Assembly (NCBI RefSeq): GCF_018866325.1
Contig: NZ_CP076457.1
Location: forward strand, 3,383,001 to 3,447,000
DNA from: Streptomyces sp. YPW6
GTDB taxonomy: Bacteria; Actinomycetota; Actinomycetes; Streptomycetales; Streptomycetaceae
Direction of reading: 5' to 3'
Length of the DNA stretch: 64,000 bases
The notes beneath the pieces were generated by a model, which had not been told where the DNA came from, searched no databases, and saw nothing but the letters and a program-made list of their open reading frames with translations. The position numbers were made by a program, and so were the translations under genes. Positions 1 through 7,542 of the stretch are shown in pieces (position 1 is the stretch's first letter; each line of letters starts with the position of its first letter).

Positions 1-65
1 ACACCCCGGTCCGCTTCGCCTGCCCACCGGAGGCGACGCTGCTGACGCTGGTGGCAAAGGCCTGA
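1..65 (+). CDS. 3' end of an unidentified gene
   Basis: An open frame enters from the left edge and stops at TGA 63-65. It reads in frame as about 20 codons with G/C-rich third positions and ends in LLTLVAKA. Too little is present to name a product. It is called coding only because the frame is open to the window edge and codon use fits the neighbours. Confidence 0.5.
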   Translation, partial: TPVRFACPPEATLLTLVAKA

Positions 66-111
66 GGACGCGGGCCTGCCCGGACGGCGCACGCAGGCGG
101 ATGCGACGGGC

Positions 112-194
112 CGCGTACGCCTCGGATCGCGTACGCCTCGGATCGGCCTCGGACTGCGTACGCCTCGGACTGCGTACGCCTCGGACTGCGTACG
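112..194. repeat. tandem repeat, 16-bp unit
   Basis: About five imperfect copies of GCGTACGCCTCGGACT lie head to tail in the gap between the partial gene and the next membrane protein gene. The first copies carry GGAT instead of GGACT and one copy is shortened. Each unit contains the palindrome GCGTACGC, so the array could form small hairpins and act as a transcription end. That role is inferred. Confidence 0.7.
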
Positions 195-258
195 TAACAG
201 GCTGCGGACGGCGGCAGACGAATCGCGGGGGTCTTCCCACCCCCATACGGTACGCATC

Positions 259-1005
259 ATGACCGCGTCCCGGACCGCTCTGCTCCCCCGCCCCCGGGCG
301 GCAGGGGCGCCCCCGGCCCTCACGGGCACCCGCCGCCCTTGGGTCACGGCCCTGCGCACCCTGGCGTGCGGGGCGGCGGCCGCGGGCCCGGCCATCACCC
401 TGGCGACGGGGTCCACCCCACCGCCCCTGGTGCACTTCACGGTCCTGGCGAACCTGCTGGTAGCGGTGGCCTTCGGCTGGTCGGCGGTACGTTCCTGGCG
501 AGGCGCTCCGCCGCTCCCGCCGCGCCTGACGGGCGGGGTCCTCCTGCTCGCGGCGATCACCGGCCTGATGCACCACCTGGTGCTGGCGAACTACGCGGAG
601 ATGTCGGCCCCCACGTCCGGCTGGCCCCTGGCAGCGACGGTCCTGCTCCACACGGTGACCCCCTCGGCGGTCGCCGCGGACTGGCTCCTGCTGGCCGCTC
701 CCCGGACCCTGCGCCCGGCCCACATCCCGCTCTGGCTGACCGCTCCCGCGGCCTACCTGGCCCTGACCCTGACCCGCGGAGCCCTGCTCGCCCCCGGCTC
801 CCCGGACCGCTACCCGTACCCGTTCCTCGACGTCGACACGTACGGCTACGCGGGCACCCTGACCCAGGCCCTGGCCCTCGGCCTGCTCTTCACCGCCCTG
901 GCCACGCTGATCACCGCCGCGGACCATCTGAGGCCGGACGTGGCGGGGCGGATCGAGCACCGAAGAAACCGGATTTCGCCTCCGGCCGCCGGTGGGCTAA
1001 AGTAA
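259..1005 (+). CDS. Pr6Pr-family multi-pass membrane protein
   Basis: A 248-residue hydrophobic protein with about six membrane segments after a short basic, proline-rich N terminus. The spacing of segments, the [12 protein letters not shown] motif in the middle and the YPYPFLDV motif near residue 190 match the Pr6Pr family of small membrane proteins, whose biochemical role is not established. The start ATG at 259 follows a non-coding stretch. The gene ends about 30 bp before the tRNA-Pro gene and belongs to the chromosomal backbone outside the integrated element. Confidence 0.75.
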   Translation: MTASRTALLPRPRAAGAPPALTGTRRPWVTALRTLACGAAAAGPAITLATGSTPPPLVHFTVLANLLVAVAFGWSAVRSWRGAPPLPPRLTGGVLLLAAITGLMHHLVLANYAEMSAPTSGWPLAATVLLHTVTPSAVAADWLLLAAPRTLRPAHIPLWLTAPAAYLALTLTRGALLAPGSPDRYPYPFLDVDTYGYAGTLTQALALGLLFTALATLITAADHLRPDVAGRIEHRRNRISPPAAGGLK

Positions 1006-1033
1006 TCGATGTCGCCGGGAGTCCGGTGGACAT

Positions 1034-1107
1034 CGGGGTGTAGCGCAGCTTGGCAGCGCGCTTCGTTCGGGACGAAGAGGTCGTGGGTTCAAATCCCGCC
1101 ACCCCGA
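1034..1107 (+). tRNA. tRNA-Pro (anticodon CGG)
   Basis: A complete cloverleaf can be folded by eye. The acceptor stem CGGGGTG (1034-1040) pairs with CACCCCG (1100-1106). The D stem is GCGC/GCGC. The anticodon stem CTTCG/CGAAG encloses the loop TTCGGGA with anticodon CGG at 1068-1070. The T arm contains GGTTCAAATCC. Discriminator base is A1107 and CCA is not encoded. The 3' part from 1064 onward is the left attachment site of the integrated element, so the element's own attP half now completes the functional tRNA. Confidence 0.97.
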
Positions 1108-1108
1108 C
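1064..1108 (+). repeat. attL core (45-bp direct repeat, left copy)
   Basis: The 45 bases run from the anticodon stem of tRNA-Pro to one base past the discriminator and are identical to 13100-13144. Sequence outside differs on both sides: CTT against TAG before, and GCTGG against AGCTG after. This is the expected result of site-specific recombination into a tRNA 3' end. Confidence 0.95.
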
Positions 1109-1112
1109 GCTG

Positions 1113-1152
1113 GTCAGAGGCCACATACGGATTTTCGTATGTGGCCTCTGAC
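1113..1152. terminator. 17-bp perfect hairpin after tRNA-Pro
   Basis: GTCAGAGGCCACATACG (1113-1129) is perfectly complementary to CGTATGTGGCCTCTGAC (1136-1152), with the loop GATTTT. It sits 5 bases after the tRNA on the element side, between the rightward tRNA and the leftward integrase gene. It probably ends transcription from the tRNA and perhaps from int, replacing the chromosomal terminator displaced to the far side of the element. Confidence 0.8.
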
Positions 1153-1158
1153 GTGTCT

Positions 1159-1181
1159 GGGGGGCCAAACAGGGGGCCAAA
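1159..1181. repeat. paired GGGGGCCAAA repeats, left end
   Basis: Two copies of GGGGGCCAAA (1160-1169 and 1172-1181) lie 12 bp apart between the hairpin and the int stop codon. A matching pair with the same spacing is found inside the right end of the element at 12974-12996. Paired repeats at both ends in the same orientation suggest arm-type integrase sites; that function is inferred. Confidence 0.6.
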
Positions 1182-1190
1182 GGGATTTGA

Positions 1191-2366
1191 TCAAGCCTTC
1201 GGCATAGGTGCCTTACGCCGCTCGGCAAAGATCTCGTCCATAGCCTCCGCTCCCTGCGTGATCACCGGCCGGAGCTGCTTCCTGTACACGGCCTCAGTGG
1301 TCGCCTGACTGCTGTGGCCGACCAGCATGGCGATGCGCTCCAGCGGGATGCCGTGATCGGAGAGCAGGGACACAAAGCTGTGGCGAAGTTCCCGGGGCGT
1401 CCATTCGGGATCGAGCCCCGCCTTTTTCACGATGGCGCGGAAGTCGCGCCGCACGTTCGCGGCGTCCAGCGGCTCCCCGCTCCGTGTGGTGAACACCCGA
1501 CCGTCGGGACGCCACTCGATCCCGTGCGAAGCGCGCTCCTGCTTCTGCCACCGCAGGTGCTCGACCAGCACGTCCACGACCTGCTTCGGTAGGGCGATCG
1601 TCCGGCGGCTCTTACGCGTCTTGGTCTCCCCGTGCCGGCGCACGGACCGCCACACGGCGACGTGCGGCGGGATGCCGTCCTCAGGGTTCAGGTAGACGTG
1701 ATCCCAGGTAAGCGGCCGGGCCTCCTCGGTCCGCACCCCTCCGAGGAGCGACAGCACCAGGTAGGCGTAGAGGCGGCTCCCCCGCGCGGCCCCGAGCACG
1801 GCTTTCGCCTGCTCCAGGTTGAGTGCCTTGCTCGGTCGGCCGACACGTCCCTCCGGGACGGTGACCAGCAGCGCGACGTTGCGCACTGCCTTGTCTCGCC
1901 GCTGGGCGTGCTCGATTGACCGGCGGAGGATCGCCAGCACATCCCGGAGACTTCGTGTGGAAAGCGCCTCGACGCGGCTGTTGAGCCAGTCGTCCACGTC
2001 GTCGGCGCTGAGGTCCTTGAGCTTGGCCTTGCCCACGAAGGGGATCAGATGCTTGTCGGCGAGCGTGCGGTTCTTGGCCACGGTCTGGGCATCTCGCCCC
2101 TTCAGCCCGCGCTCCAGCCAGTCGTTCACGGCGTTCTCAACGGTGTAGTTGGCGGGGGTACGAACACCTGCTGCGACCTCCTTCTTGAGATCGCGGATCT
2201 TCTCGCGGACCTCCGTCTTGGTCTTGCCGTAGACCTTGGGTCGCAGACGCTTGCCGTTCGGTGCATAGCCCAGGGAGACCGCCCCCACGTAGCGGTTCTT
2301 TGCCTGGTCCCAGTAGATGGTGTCTTCCCCGTGCCCGGCTCTGCGGTTGGGCTTGCTGGTTGCCAC
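1191..2366 (-). CDS. int: tyrosine site-specific recombinase (integrase)
   Basis: This enzyme should catalyse integration at, and with the excisionase removal from, the tRNA-Pro site. The 391-residue protein has an N-terminal arm-binding region (about 15-65), a SAM-like core-binding domain (about 70-160) and a C-terminal catalytic domain. The catalytic set is visible: R212 in LLGGVRTEEARPL, R328 in RELRHSF (the usual HxxR histidine is Arg325), H351 in LVGHSS and nucleophile Y361 in AVYRKQ. A GTG start at 2366 is preferred because AAAGGA lies 9 bases upstream. An ATG 18 bases further upstream would make the Shine-Dalgarno part of the coding sequence. The gene sits next to attL, as expected. 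Confidence 0.95.
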   Translation of the reverse strand: MATSKPNRRAGHGEDTIYWDQAKNRYVGAVSLGYAPNGKRLRPKVYGKTKTEVREKIRDLKKEVAAGVRTPANYTVENAVNDWLERGLKGRDAQTVAKNRTLADKHLIPFVGKAKLKDLSADDVDDWLNSRVEALSTRSLRDVLAILRRSIEHAQRRDKAVRNVALLVTVPEGRVGRPSKALNLEQAKAVLGAARGSRLYAYLVLSLLGGVRTEEARPLTWDHVYLNPEDGIPPHVAVWRSVRRHGETKTRKSRRTIALPKQVVDVLVEHLRWQKQERASHGIEWRPDGRVFTTRSGEPLDAANVRRDFRAIVKKAGLDPEWTPRELRHSFVSLLSDHGIPLERIAMLVGHSSQATTEAVYRKQLRPVITQGAEAMDEIFAERRKAPMPKA

Positions 2367-2386
2367 GTCGGCAGTTCCTTTCATGC

Positions 2387-2420
2387 AGCGGGCCCGCCCA
2401 CGAGAGTGGACGGGCCCGCT
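2387..2420 (-). terminator. hairpin between xis and int
   Basis: AGCGGGCCCG (2387-2396) pairs with CGGGCCCGCT (2411-2420), and CCAC/GTGG extends the stem to a GAGA tetraloop after one mismatch. It lies in the 65-bp gap between the excisionase stop and the integrase start. A hairpin here could reduce read-through into int, or act as an attenuator. There is no T-tract. Confidence 0.55.
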
Positions 2421-2431
2421 GGTCTGGTTGG

Positions 2432-2632
2432 TTAGTTGGATTCGCGCTTAAGGAGGTCGATGTACTCCTCGACGTACTCCGTCGGGATGCGCCGACTGCG
2501 GCCAATCTGGACAGTGCGCAACCGTCCGAGTCGGATCTCCTCGTACGCGGTGGAGCGTTTGACCCCCAGGATTTCGGCGGCGACATCGACGCGGAGGAGG
2601 CGGGCGGGCGGCGAGGTGGTTGGCGTGGCCAC
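2432..2632 (-). CDS. xis: excisionase / helix-turn-helix DNA-binding protein
   Basis: A 66-residue basic protein with a MerR-like winged helix: the stretch RLLRVDVAAEILGVKRSTAY is the recognition helix-turn-helix and RTVQIGRSRRIPTEYVEEYI is the wing and C-terminal helix typical of AICE excisionases. Such proteins bend att DNA and tip the integrase toward excision. GTG at 2632 is chosen because AGAGGAG lies 6 bases upstream and the family begins just before this point. The frame stays open further upstream, but that part would run through the iteron region and has no family match. It precedes int by 65 bp with a hairpin between. Confidence 0.88.
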   Translation of the reverse strand: MATPTTSPPARLLRVDVAAEILGVKRSTAYEEIRLGRLRTVQIGRSRRIPTEYVEEYIDLLKRESN

Positions 2633-2648
2633 GGGATTCTCCTCTAGG

Positions 2649-2931
2649 TGTGGCGGGCGGGTGCTTTCTCTGTCCTGGCAGATCCGCAACGTCCGCCACG
2701 CCGCCACACCGCAGGTCAGGGGCCTGCGTTTGTGGCGGATGGCGGTCGTGTGGCGGATAGGTGCCGCCACATCCGGGGGTGTGGCGGCACCTGGTGGCGC
2801 TGGGGGTCAGCCCGCGACGGGGAAGAGCGGTGTGGCGGCTTCCGCAGGCGTGTGGCGGATGGGTGTGGCGGTATCCGCCACGGATTCACCCCCGCTGACC
2901 TGCGGTGTGGCGGATGTGGCGGATGTTGCGG
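2649..2931. repeat. TGTGGCGG iteron array within an inverted repeat; candidate origin
   Basis: Nine direct copies of TGTGGCGG start at 2649, 2731, 2749, 2780, 2831, 2851, 2864, 2906 and 2915, and inverse copies (CCGCCACA) start at 2701 and 2764. The array is flanked by an imperfect inverted repeat: arm 2684-2719 is the reverse complement of 2895-2931 except for a short indel and two substitutions, with 19 uninterrupted matching bases. The right part overlaps the 3' end of the DUF3631 gene and the left part reaches the xis start. Iterons next to a replication ATPase gene suggest the replication origin, or an operator for the replication genes. Function is inferred. Confidence 0.7.
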
Positions 2932-4060
2932 ACTCCTCGGGGGGCGGTGGGCAGTACCGCGTCCAGGCGTCCGTGAGGTCTTCCGCGTAGTAGCCCTTGG
3001 GGGTACCGGAGGCGGTGCGGATGCCGCGCGGCTTAATGGGCTTGATGGCCGGGGTGACGTACTGCCCGAGGAGCTTGGCGAGCGTCCGGGAGTTCAGCGG
3101 CTTGTCGTCCAGGTCGCCCCACGGCGCGTCGTCCATGCGGAGCAGGATTTCGAGGATGACGGCGGTGGGCACCCGGTCCGCGCCGCAGAACACGGTGTCG
3201 CGCAGGTCGGTCAGCAGCCGGACACCCAACGATGCTTCGTCGTTGTCCTGACCGGCGTTGATCAGATCCAGGCAGGCGGCCCGGGCCCGTGCGGGCCAGG
3301 TTCCGCCGGCCGCGTCCGCGACGGCGAGCAGGGGCTCCCACACGTCGGCGGGCCGGTCGGTGACCCCTTCGGGCATGTCGGGCCAGGCGTTGGCGACCTG
3401 GTCGCGGACGGTGTCGGCCCACTTCGCGACCTGGTCGCGCAGGGCGTGGCCCTGCTTCTCGTGGATGCGCTGACGGTAGGGCTCGACCTTCTCGTTGGGG
3501 GCCCGCTTCCGCATGCGGATGATGACGGAGCGGGTCAGGACGGTGTCGGGGAGGGAGCCGAGCCCGGCCATGGCGACGGCGCAGTAGGAGCCGAACACCT
3601 GGGCGTTCTGGTTGGAGCCGTCCCCGACGCACCGCAGGGCCCCTCCGATCCTGCGGTATCCGGCGTTCAGGAAGCCGCGCAGCGCCTCGTCCGCCCCGGC
3701 CTTGGGGCCGAAGATGGTGTCCACCTCGTCGAACAGGACGGTGGGCAGTCCCTCGGCGGAGTCGACCAGCCGGTAGAGGGCGTTCGCGGACGCGGACACC
3801 GTGCTCATGGGGCGGGGGGTGAGCAGTTCCACGATCTCCAGCGCCCGGGACTTCCCCGACCCGGGTTCCGGGGAGAGGAACGCGATGCGGGGGGTGGTCT
3901 CGAAGCAGTCGATCAGGTGGGCGTGCGCGTCCCACAGGGCGACCGCGACGTAGGCGGACTCGGTGGGGAAGACGTTGAACCGGCGGTGGAAGGCTTCCAC
4001 CTGGTCGAGCAGGGCGGCGCCGTCGATGGGTGCCTTGGTCTGCTGGGCGGTGGTGTTCAT
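2807..4060 (-). CDS. DUF3631 P-loop ATPase, replication helicase-like
   Basis: A 417-residue protein with a Walker A motif PEPGSGKS (64-71) and Walker B VLFDEVD (108-114), followed by a DUF3631 domain to about residue 360. This family accompanies primase-polymerases in actinobacterial integrative elements and is thought to unwind DNA during element replication. The last 40 residues are low complexity (SATSATSATPQ...) because they are encoded by the iteron array. The ATG at 4058-4060 overlaps the TGA of the upstream small gene (ATGA), indicating translational coupling in a three-gene replication unit with the primase gene. Confidence 0.88.
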   Translation of the reverse strand: MNTTAQQTKAPIDGAALLDQVEAFHRRFNVFPTESAYVAVALWDAHAHLIDCFETTPRIAFLSPEPGSGKSRALEIVELLTPRPMSTVSASANALYRLVDSAEGLPTVLFDEVDTIFGPKAGADEALRGFLNAGYRRIGGALRCVGDGSNQNAQVFGSYCAVAMAGLGSLPDTVLTRSVIIRMRKRAPNEKVEPYRQRIHEKQGHALRDQVAKWADTVRDQVANAWPDMPEGVTDRPADVWEPLLAVADAAGGTWPARARAACLDLINAGQDNDEASLGVRLLTDLRDTVFCGADRVPTAVILEILLRMDDAPWGDLDDKPLNSRTLAKLLGQYVTPAIKPIKPRGIRTASGTPKGYYAEDLTDAWTRYCPPPPEESATSATSATPQVSGGESVADTATPIRHTPAEAATPLFPVAG

Positions 4061-4407
4061 GCGGCGTTCCTCCGGTGCTGCTCGGTGTGCGGGCAGTGGT
4101 CGACGCGGGCGCGGGTGGTCAGTTCGGTGACACGGTCGCGGCCCCGGGCGCGCTCGTGATGGCCGCAGGCACAGAGCCAGTCAGCCGTGGGGATCTGGTT
4201 GCGTCCCAGCCCGCGCACCGTGAGGCCGGGCCGGATGCCGGTCACCGTGACCGTGTGCGGGTCAGGGAGAACAGCAACGCGGACGCCTCCGGCGACGCCT
4301 TTCGGCTCGCCACCGGTCACCAGTGCTGCGGCGACGTTGGCGGCCTGCGGGCGGTTCGGGGTGGCAGGCAGGCTCTTAAGGCGGGGATTCCTGGGGGTGG
4401 TGGTCAT
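4057..4407 (-). CDS. small protein with Cys/His cluster, replication module
   Basis: A 116-residue protein that I cannot name. The first 70 residues are basic and proline-rich. The C-terminal part has a possible zinc site made of CACGHH, a charged spacer and DHCPHTEQH. The ATG at 4407 overlaps the stop of the primase-polymerase gene (ATGA) and its own TGA overlaps the DUF3631 start in the same way, so it is translated as the middle member of a coupled unit. The position suggests a DNA-binding accessory factor for replication, but nothing in the sequence proves this. Confidence 0.7.
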   Translation of the reverse strand: MTTTPRNPRLKSLPATPNRPQAANVAAALVTGGEPKGVAGGVRVAVLPDPHTVTVTGIRPGLTVRGLGRNQIPTADWLCACGHHERARGRDRVTELTTRARVDHCPHTEQHRRNAA

Positions 4408-5315
4408 GCCGGCCGCCCGGGGTTGTTGGCGATGGACCAGTTGAGAGCGCTGGTCACGGCGGCGCGGCACTCGTTCTCCCGGAGGCCGGCCGCCAATCCC
4501 GCCGAATTAAGAGCCTGCTCGACCTCATGGCGGGCGAGGTCGCCGGACGGGATGAACCGCCCCAGAGCGCGGGCGGCCCGAACCAGCGTCCAGTTCCGCG
4601 CCCCCTCCCCGGCCCCGGCGACGGCCGCCGTTTCGGCCCTGAGAGCCGCTGCGGCGTACCGAGAGGCCCGAACCGGCACAGGCGCGGCCATCAATGCCCG
4701 AGAGGGCTGACGGGGCATCAGAAGGGTGTACAGCCAATCCGGGAGCGGGGCGGTGTCGGTGGGGTCGACCACGTCGTACGTACCGTTCGGGAGGGTGCTC
4801 CCGGCGGCGACGACGTAGCCGCCGTGGGCGCGGGTGTCGATGTGGGTGCCGAGCCTGCCCGCGCTGTTGCCGAGCCTCACCCCGGGCGGGGCGGTGAAGT
4901 ACAGGTGGTGTCCGCCGCTCGCGGTCCGGGTCCGGTAGGTGGCGGGGACGGTCTGCCCGGCGCGCTCGCAGAGCGCTTGCAGGGAAGTGACGCCGTCAGG
5001 CGTTCCTTTCGGGTCCTTGGCCTTGACCGGGTCCAGGTCCACCACGACCAGCCCGGACGGGCCCGTGGCCAGGCCGACGTTGAACGCGCCGACCGACCAC
5101 GCCTTGCGGATGCGGTCGGGGTTGGTGGTGGCCCGCTGCTCCCACTTCCGGTGCCCGGTCGCGCAGTCGCCGGTACGGGTGCAGGCGGTCTCGCCGTGGA
5201 GGGCGGGGCGCTTGTCTCCGGGGCGGAGGGGGAAGACGTGCCACCCGCGCTCGGCCGCACCCAGCGCGGCGGAGAGGAGGTCGGGCACTCGCCCGATAGG
5301 GGTGGGTTGGGTCAT
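4404..5315 (-). CDS. bifunctional primase/polymerase (Prim-Pol)
   Basis: A 303-residue protein with the N-terminal archaeo-eukaryotic-type primase-polymerase domain found in many integrative elements. Visible motifs are GWHVFPLRPGDKRP near the N terminus, the metal-binding acidic pair in VVVDLDPV (Asp93, Asp95), and the SGGHHLYF and DTRAHGGYVVAAGS blocks at about 135-180. It should synthesise primers or extend DNA at the element's origin. The C-terminal third is helical and may contact the ATPase. It overlaps the downstream gene by ATGA and its ATG overlaps the stop of a 28-codon frame upstream. Confidence 0.92.
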   Translation of the reverse strand: MTQPTPIGRVPDLLSAALGAAERGWHVFPLRPGDKRPALHGETACTRTGDCATGHRKWEQRATTNPDRIRKAWSVGAFNVGLATGPSGLVVVDLDPVKAKDPKGTPDGVTSLQALCERAGQTVPATYRTRTASGGHHLYFTAPPGVRLGNSAGRLGTHIDTRAHGGYVVAAGSTLPNGTYDVVDPTDTAPLPDWLYTLLMPRQPSRALMAAPVPVRASRYAAAALRAETAAVAGAGEGARNWTLVRAARALGRFIPSGDLARHEVEQALNSAGLAAGLRENECRAAVTSALNWSIANNPGRPA

Positions 5316-5398
5316 GCTGGTGTCTCCAGTTCTGTGAGAAGTGCTGGCAGACGAGGGCGGCCCCAGACTTTGGCGAGGCGGGGGCCGCCCTTGTGCAT
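5312..5398 (-). CDS. possible 28-residue micro-protein
   Basis: A short frame begins MHKGGPRLAKVWGRP and stops in TGA that overlaps the primase-polymerase ATG (ATGA). Its ATG lies one base after the stop of the upstream zinc-protein gene. Tight coupling on both sides and a basic composition with two tryptophan/proline motifs argue for translation. The short length means it could also be only a translational coupling bridge. No family is recognised. Confidence 0.35.
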   Translation of the reverse strand: MHKGGPRLAKVWGRPRLPALLTELETPA

Positions 5399-5399
5399 G

Positions 5400-5666
5400 T
5401 CAGAAGGGCGGTTCGACGTTCCACGGGTCGCGTACGCCCCGGCTGCGGCGACGGATGCGGGGGAAGCGGAGCAGGGTCCAGCGGCGGGTTTCGTCCCAGC
5501 AGGTGCAGGGGTCCCAGTCGGTGCCGGCGTACTCACCTTCGTGGTCGCCGTAGTCGTATGCGAACCCGCCGTCGCCGTCACAGCGGGGGCAGTCGGGGTC
5601 GGGGGTGTCGGTCAGGATCAGGGTCCGGCGGTCCCACCCGGTGAGCTGGATACGCAGTCGGGGCAT
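5400..5666 (-). CDS. small putative zinc-binding protein
   Basis: An 88-residue protein carrying CPRCDGDGG near residue 26 and CTCWDETRRW near residue 54, a four-cysteine arrangement resembling a small zinc knuckle. The region between is acidic and tyrosine-rich (YDYGDHEGEY). Similar small Cys-rich proteins are common between the translocase and replication genes of Streptomyces elements, with no known function. It starts 15 bp after the traB stop and is followed at once by the micro-ORF and the primase gene. Confidence 0.7.
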   Translation of the reverse strand: MPRLRIQLTGWDRRTLILTDTPDPDCPRCDGDGGFAYDYGDHEGEYAGTDWDPCTCWDETRRWTLLRFPRIRRRSRGVRDPWNVEPPF

Positions 5667-5681
5667 GGTCGGTTCCTCCGG

Positions 5682-7454
5682 TCAGGCGGCCTTGTCGGCG
5701 GTGAGTCCGCCGTCCGGCTGGCGGGTGATGTGGCCGGTGTCGGTGAGGCGCTTGACGGCCTTGGACACCGTGCCCTTGGACAGCCCGGTCGTCTCGGCCA
5801 GGTCCTTCTGCCGTACCGGTGTTGCGGCGGTCTCGATCGCGTCGAGGATCCGGGCGTCCGTCCCGTCCACGGCCGCCACGACCGGGGAGGCGGTGGTGGG
5901 CTTCACGAGGGTGAGCGTCGGGGTCGTCCCGGTGGCGGTGGGTGTGGTGGTGCGGGACCAGATGGGCTGGTCGGGGAGGTTGATGACGACGGTCTTGTCC
6001 ATGTAGCGGACCTTGACCGGGTCGGGGCCGCGCTTGCCGTCGCGGATGAGCGCGACGCCGGGGGCGGGGAGTTCGTCCGCGTTCCAGCCCTTGGCCTGTG
6101 CGTCCTCTCCGAGGACGACGCGGGCTTCGGCGGGGGTGCGGACGGCGAGGCAGATCGAGGTGCTGATCTGCGGGGCGATCTGTTTGGGGACGCCGTCGCC
6201 GATGGTGGGCTTCTGCGTCATCCACCACAGGTCGATGCACGCCGCCCGGCCCATGCGGGCGATCGACTCCAGCCCGGGCAGGGCGCTGCGGGTGCGGACC
6301 TTCGTCTTGCCGTCGCCGTCCTCCTCGGGGAAGGGGACCTTGTCGGCGGCGGTGACGACTTCCGCGCCCTCGTCGACGACGACGGTGATGCGGGGCCGGT
6401 CGGGGGTGGGGCCCCAGGTGTCCTGTCCCTTGGGCAGGACGTTGAGCCGGTCGTGCATCTCGGCTTCCAGTTCGTCCACCACGGCGATGACGTCTTCGGG
6501 GGTGGAGGCGACGCGGGCCCGGTGGTCCCACAACCGGCCTTCGACGCGCTTGAGGTCGATGATGACGAGCGCGTTCGTGTCGCCCTCGGAGGCGTCGAAC
6601 AGGAGCGGGCGGGACGCGACGCTCTTGCCCGCCCCGGACCGGCCCGCGATCAGCAGCCGTTCGCCCAGGGGGACGGTGACGTGTTCGCCGGTGACGGTGT
6701 CGATGCCGAGCGAGCGCCGCTTGGGCGCCCACAGGAGGTCGTCGCCGTCGGCGGCGCTGCGGGTGCGCAGGGTCAGTTCGGCCCAGCCGCCCTGCTTCCC
6801 GGCCTTGATCTGGAACCGCAGCCCGGTGCGGGCACCGAGCAGGGCGCGGATGTGGTCCTCGGAGCCGCGCAGTTTGGTGGTGGTCCATTGGCCGTCGAGG
6901 CGGACCGCGACGACGATCCCGGACTCGGTCAGGCGCGGCCGGCCGGTCAGCGTCCCGGCCAGGCCGCGCTGTTCGGCGTGCTCGCGCCAGTGCTCGGGCT
7001 GGAGCCGCTTGAGCAGGTCGCGTTCCTCGGCGGTCGGCTCGTTCGGGGAAGCCGCGGGGCGGTGGAGCAGCGCCCACAGGACTGCTCCGGTGACGGCGAC
7101 GCTCACGGCGACGGCCGCCCACATCCACACCCGCCCCGGGACTAGCGGCAGCCCGACGTACCCGGCGGCGGCGGTGACGAGTGCAGCCTTGGAGGCGAAC
7201 AGCCACATCGGGTCGGGCACGCGCCGCTTGGCGGTGGCGAGTTCACGCTCCGCGCGGTGGACGAGGGAGGTGACCTTCTGGGGATCGGTGGCCTGCGCCT
7301 GTGCGAGAGCGGCGCGGGCGTCGCGGACCAGGGGCTTGCGGGTGGCTCGCAGGGTGCGGCGGCGGTCGGATTCCTTGGACCAGCGGTCGGCGGTCCAGCG
7401 GGCGGCGGTTGCTGCGTACTGGCGGTGTGTCTGCCAGGCTGATGGGTGACTCAC
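5682..7454 (-). CDS. traB: TraB-like FtsK/SpoIIIE DNA translocase, conjugation
   Basis: This is the single motor of Streptomyces conjugation, which moves double-stranded DNA into recipient hyphae. The 590-residue protein has a charged N-terminal helix, two membrane segments (about 83-101 and 109-130), an FtsK-like ATPase with Walker A GRSGAGKS (271-278) and Walker B ITVVVDEG (about 355), and a C-terminal winged helix beginning VRQKDLAETTGLSKGTVSK that should read the clt repeats. GTG at 7454 is chosen over an in-frame ATG 156 bp upstream because GGAAAGGA lies 4-5 bases before it and family proteins begin here. A 254-bp upstream gap may hold its promoter. Confidence 0.92.
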   Translation of the reverse strand: MSHPSAWQTHRQYAATAARWTADRWSKESDRRRTLRATRKPLVRDARAALAQAQATDPQKVTSLVHRAERELATAKRRVPDPMWLFASKAALVTAAAGYVGLPLVPGRVWMWAAVAVSVAVTGAVLWALLHRPAASPNEPTAEERDLLKRLQPEHWREHAEQRGLAGTLTGRPRLTESGIVVAVRLDGQWTTTKLRGSEDHIRALLGARTGLRFQIKAGKQGGWAELTLRTRSAADGDDLLWAPKRRSLGIDTVTGEHVTVPLGERLLIAGRSGAGKSVASRPLLFDASEGDTNALVIIDLKRVEGRLWDHRARVASTPEDVIAVVDELEAEMHDRLNVLPKGQDTWGPTPDRPRITVVVDEGAEVVTAADKVPFPEEDGDGKTKVRTRSALPGLESIARMGRAACIDLWWMTQKPTIGDGVPKQIAPQISTSICLAVRTPAEARVVLGEDAQAKGWNADELPAPGVALIRDGKRGPDPVKVRYMDKTVVINLPDQPIWSRTTTPTATGTTPTLTLVKPTTASPVVAAVDGTDARILDAIETAATPVRQKDLAETTGLSKGTVSKAVKRLTDTGHITRQPDGGLTADKAA

Positions 7455-7542
7455 GGGTTCCTTTCCAAGGGCTATGAGTCGGTGGGGGCGGGCCCGGCAT
7501 GGCCCGCCCTCACACGCGGGTGTGTGTACGCGCAGTAGTGGA

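Noticed and set aside
911..1228. Minus-strand frame across the tRNA, reading [16 protein letters not shown]
   Set aside because: This is the well-known false protein produced by translating the antisense of a tRNA gene.
2648..4159. Long rightward frame opposite the DUF3631 gene
   Set aside because: High GC keeps the antisense frame open. It has no domain, and the opposite strand has Walker motifs and coupled starts.
4527..7145. 872-codon rightward frame opposite primase and traB
   Set aside because: It spans several real genes on the other strand, is Gly/Arg/Val-rich and has no family signature.
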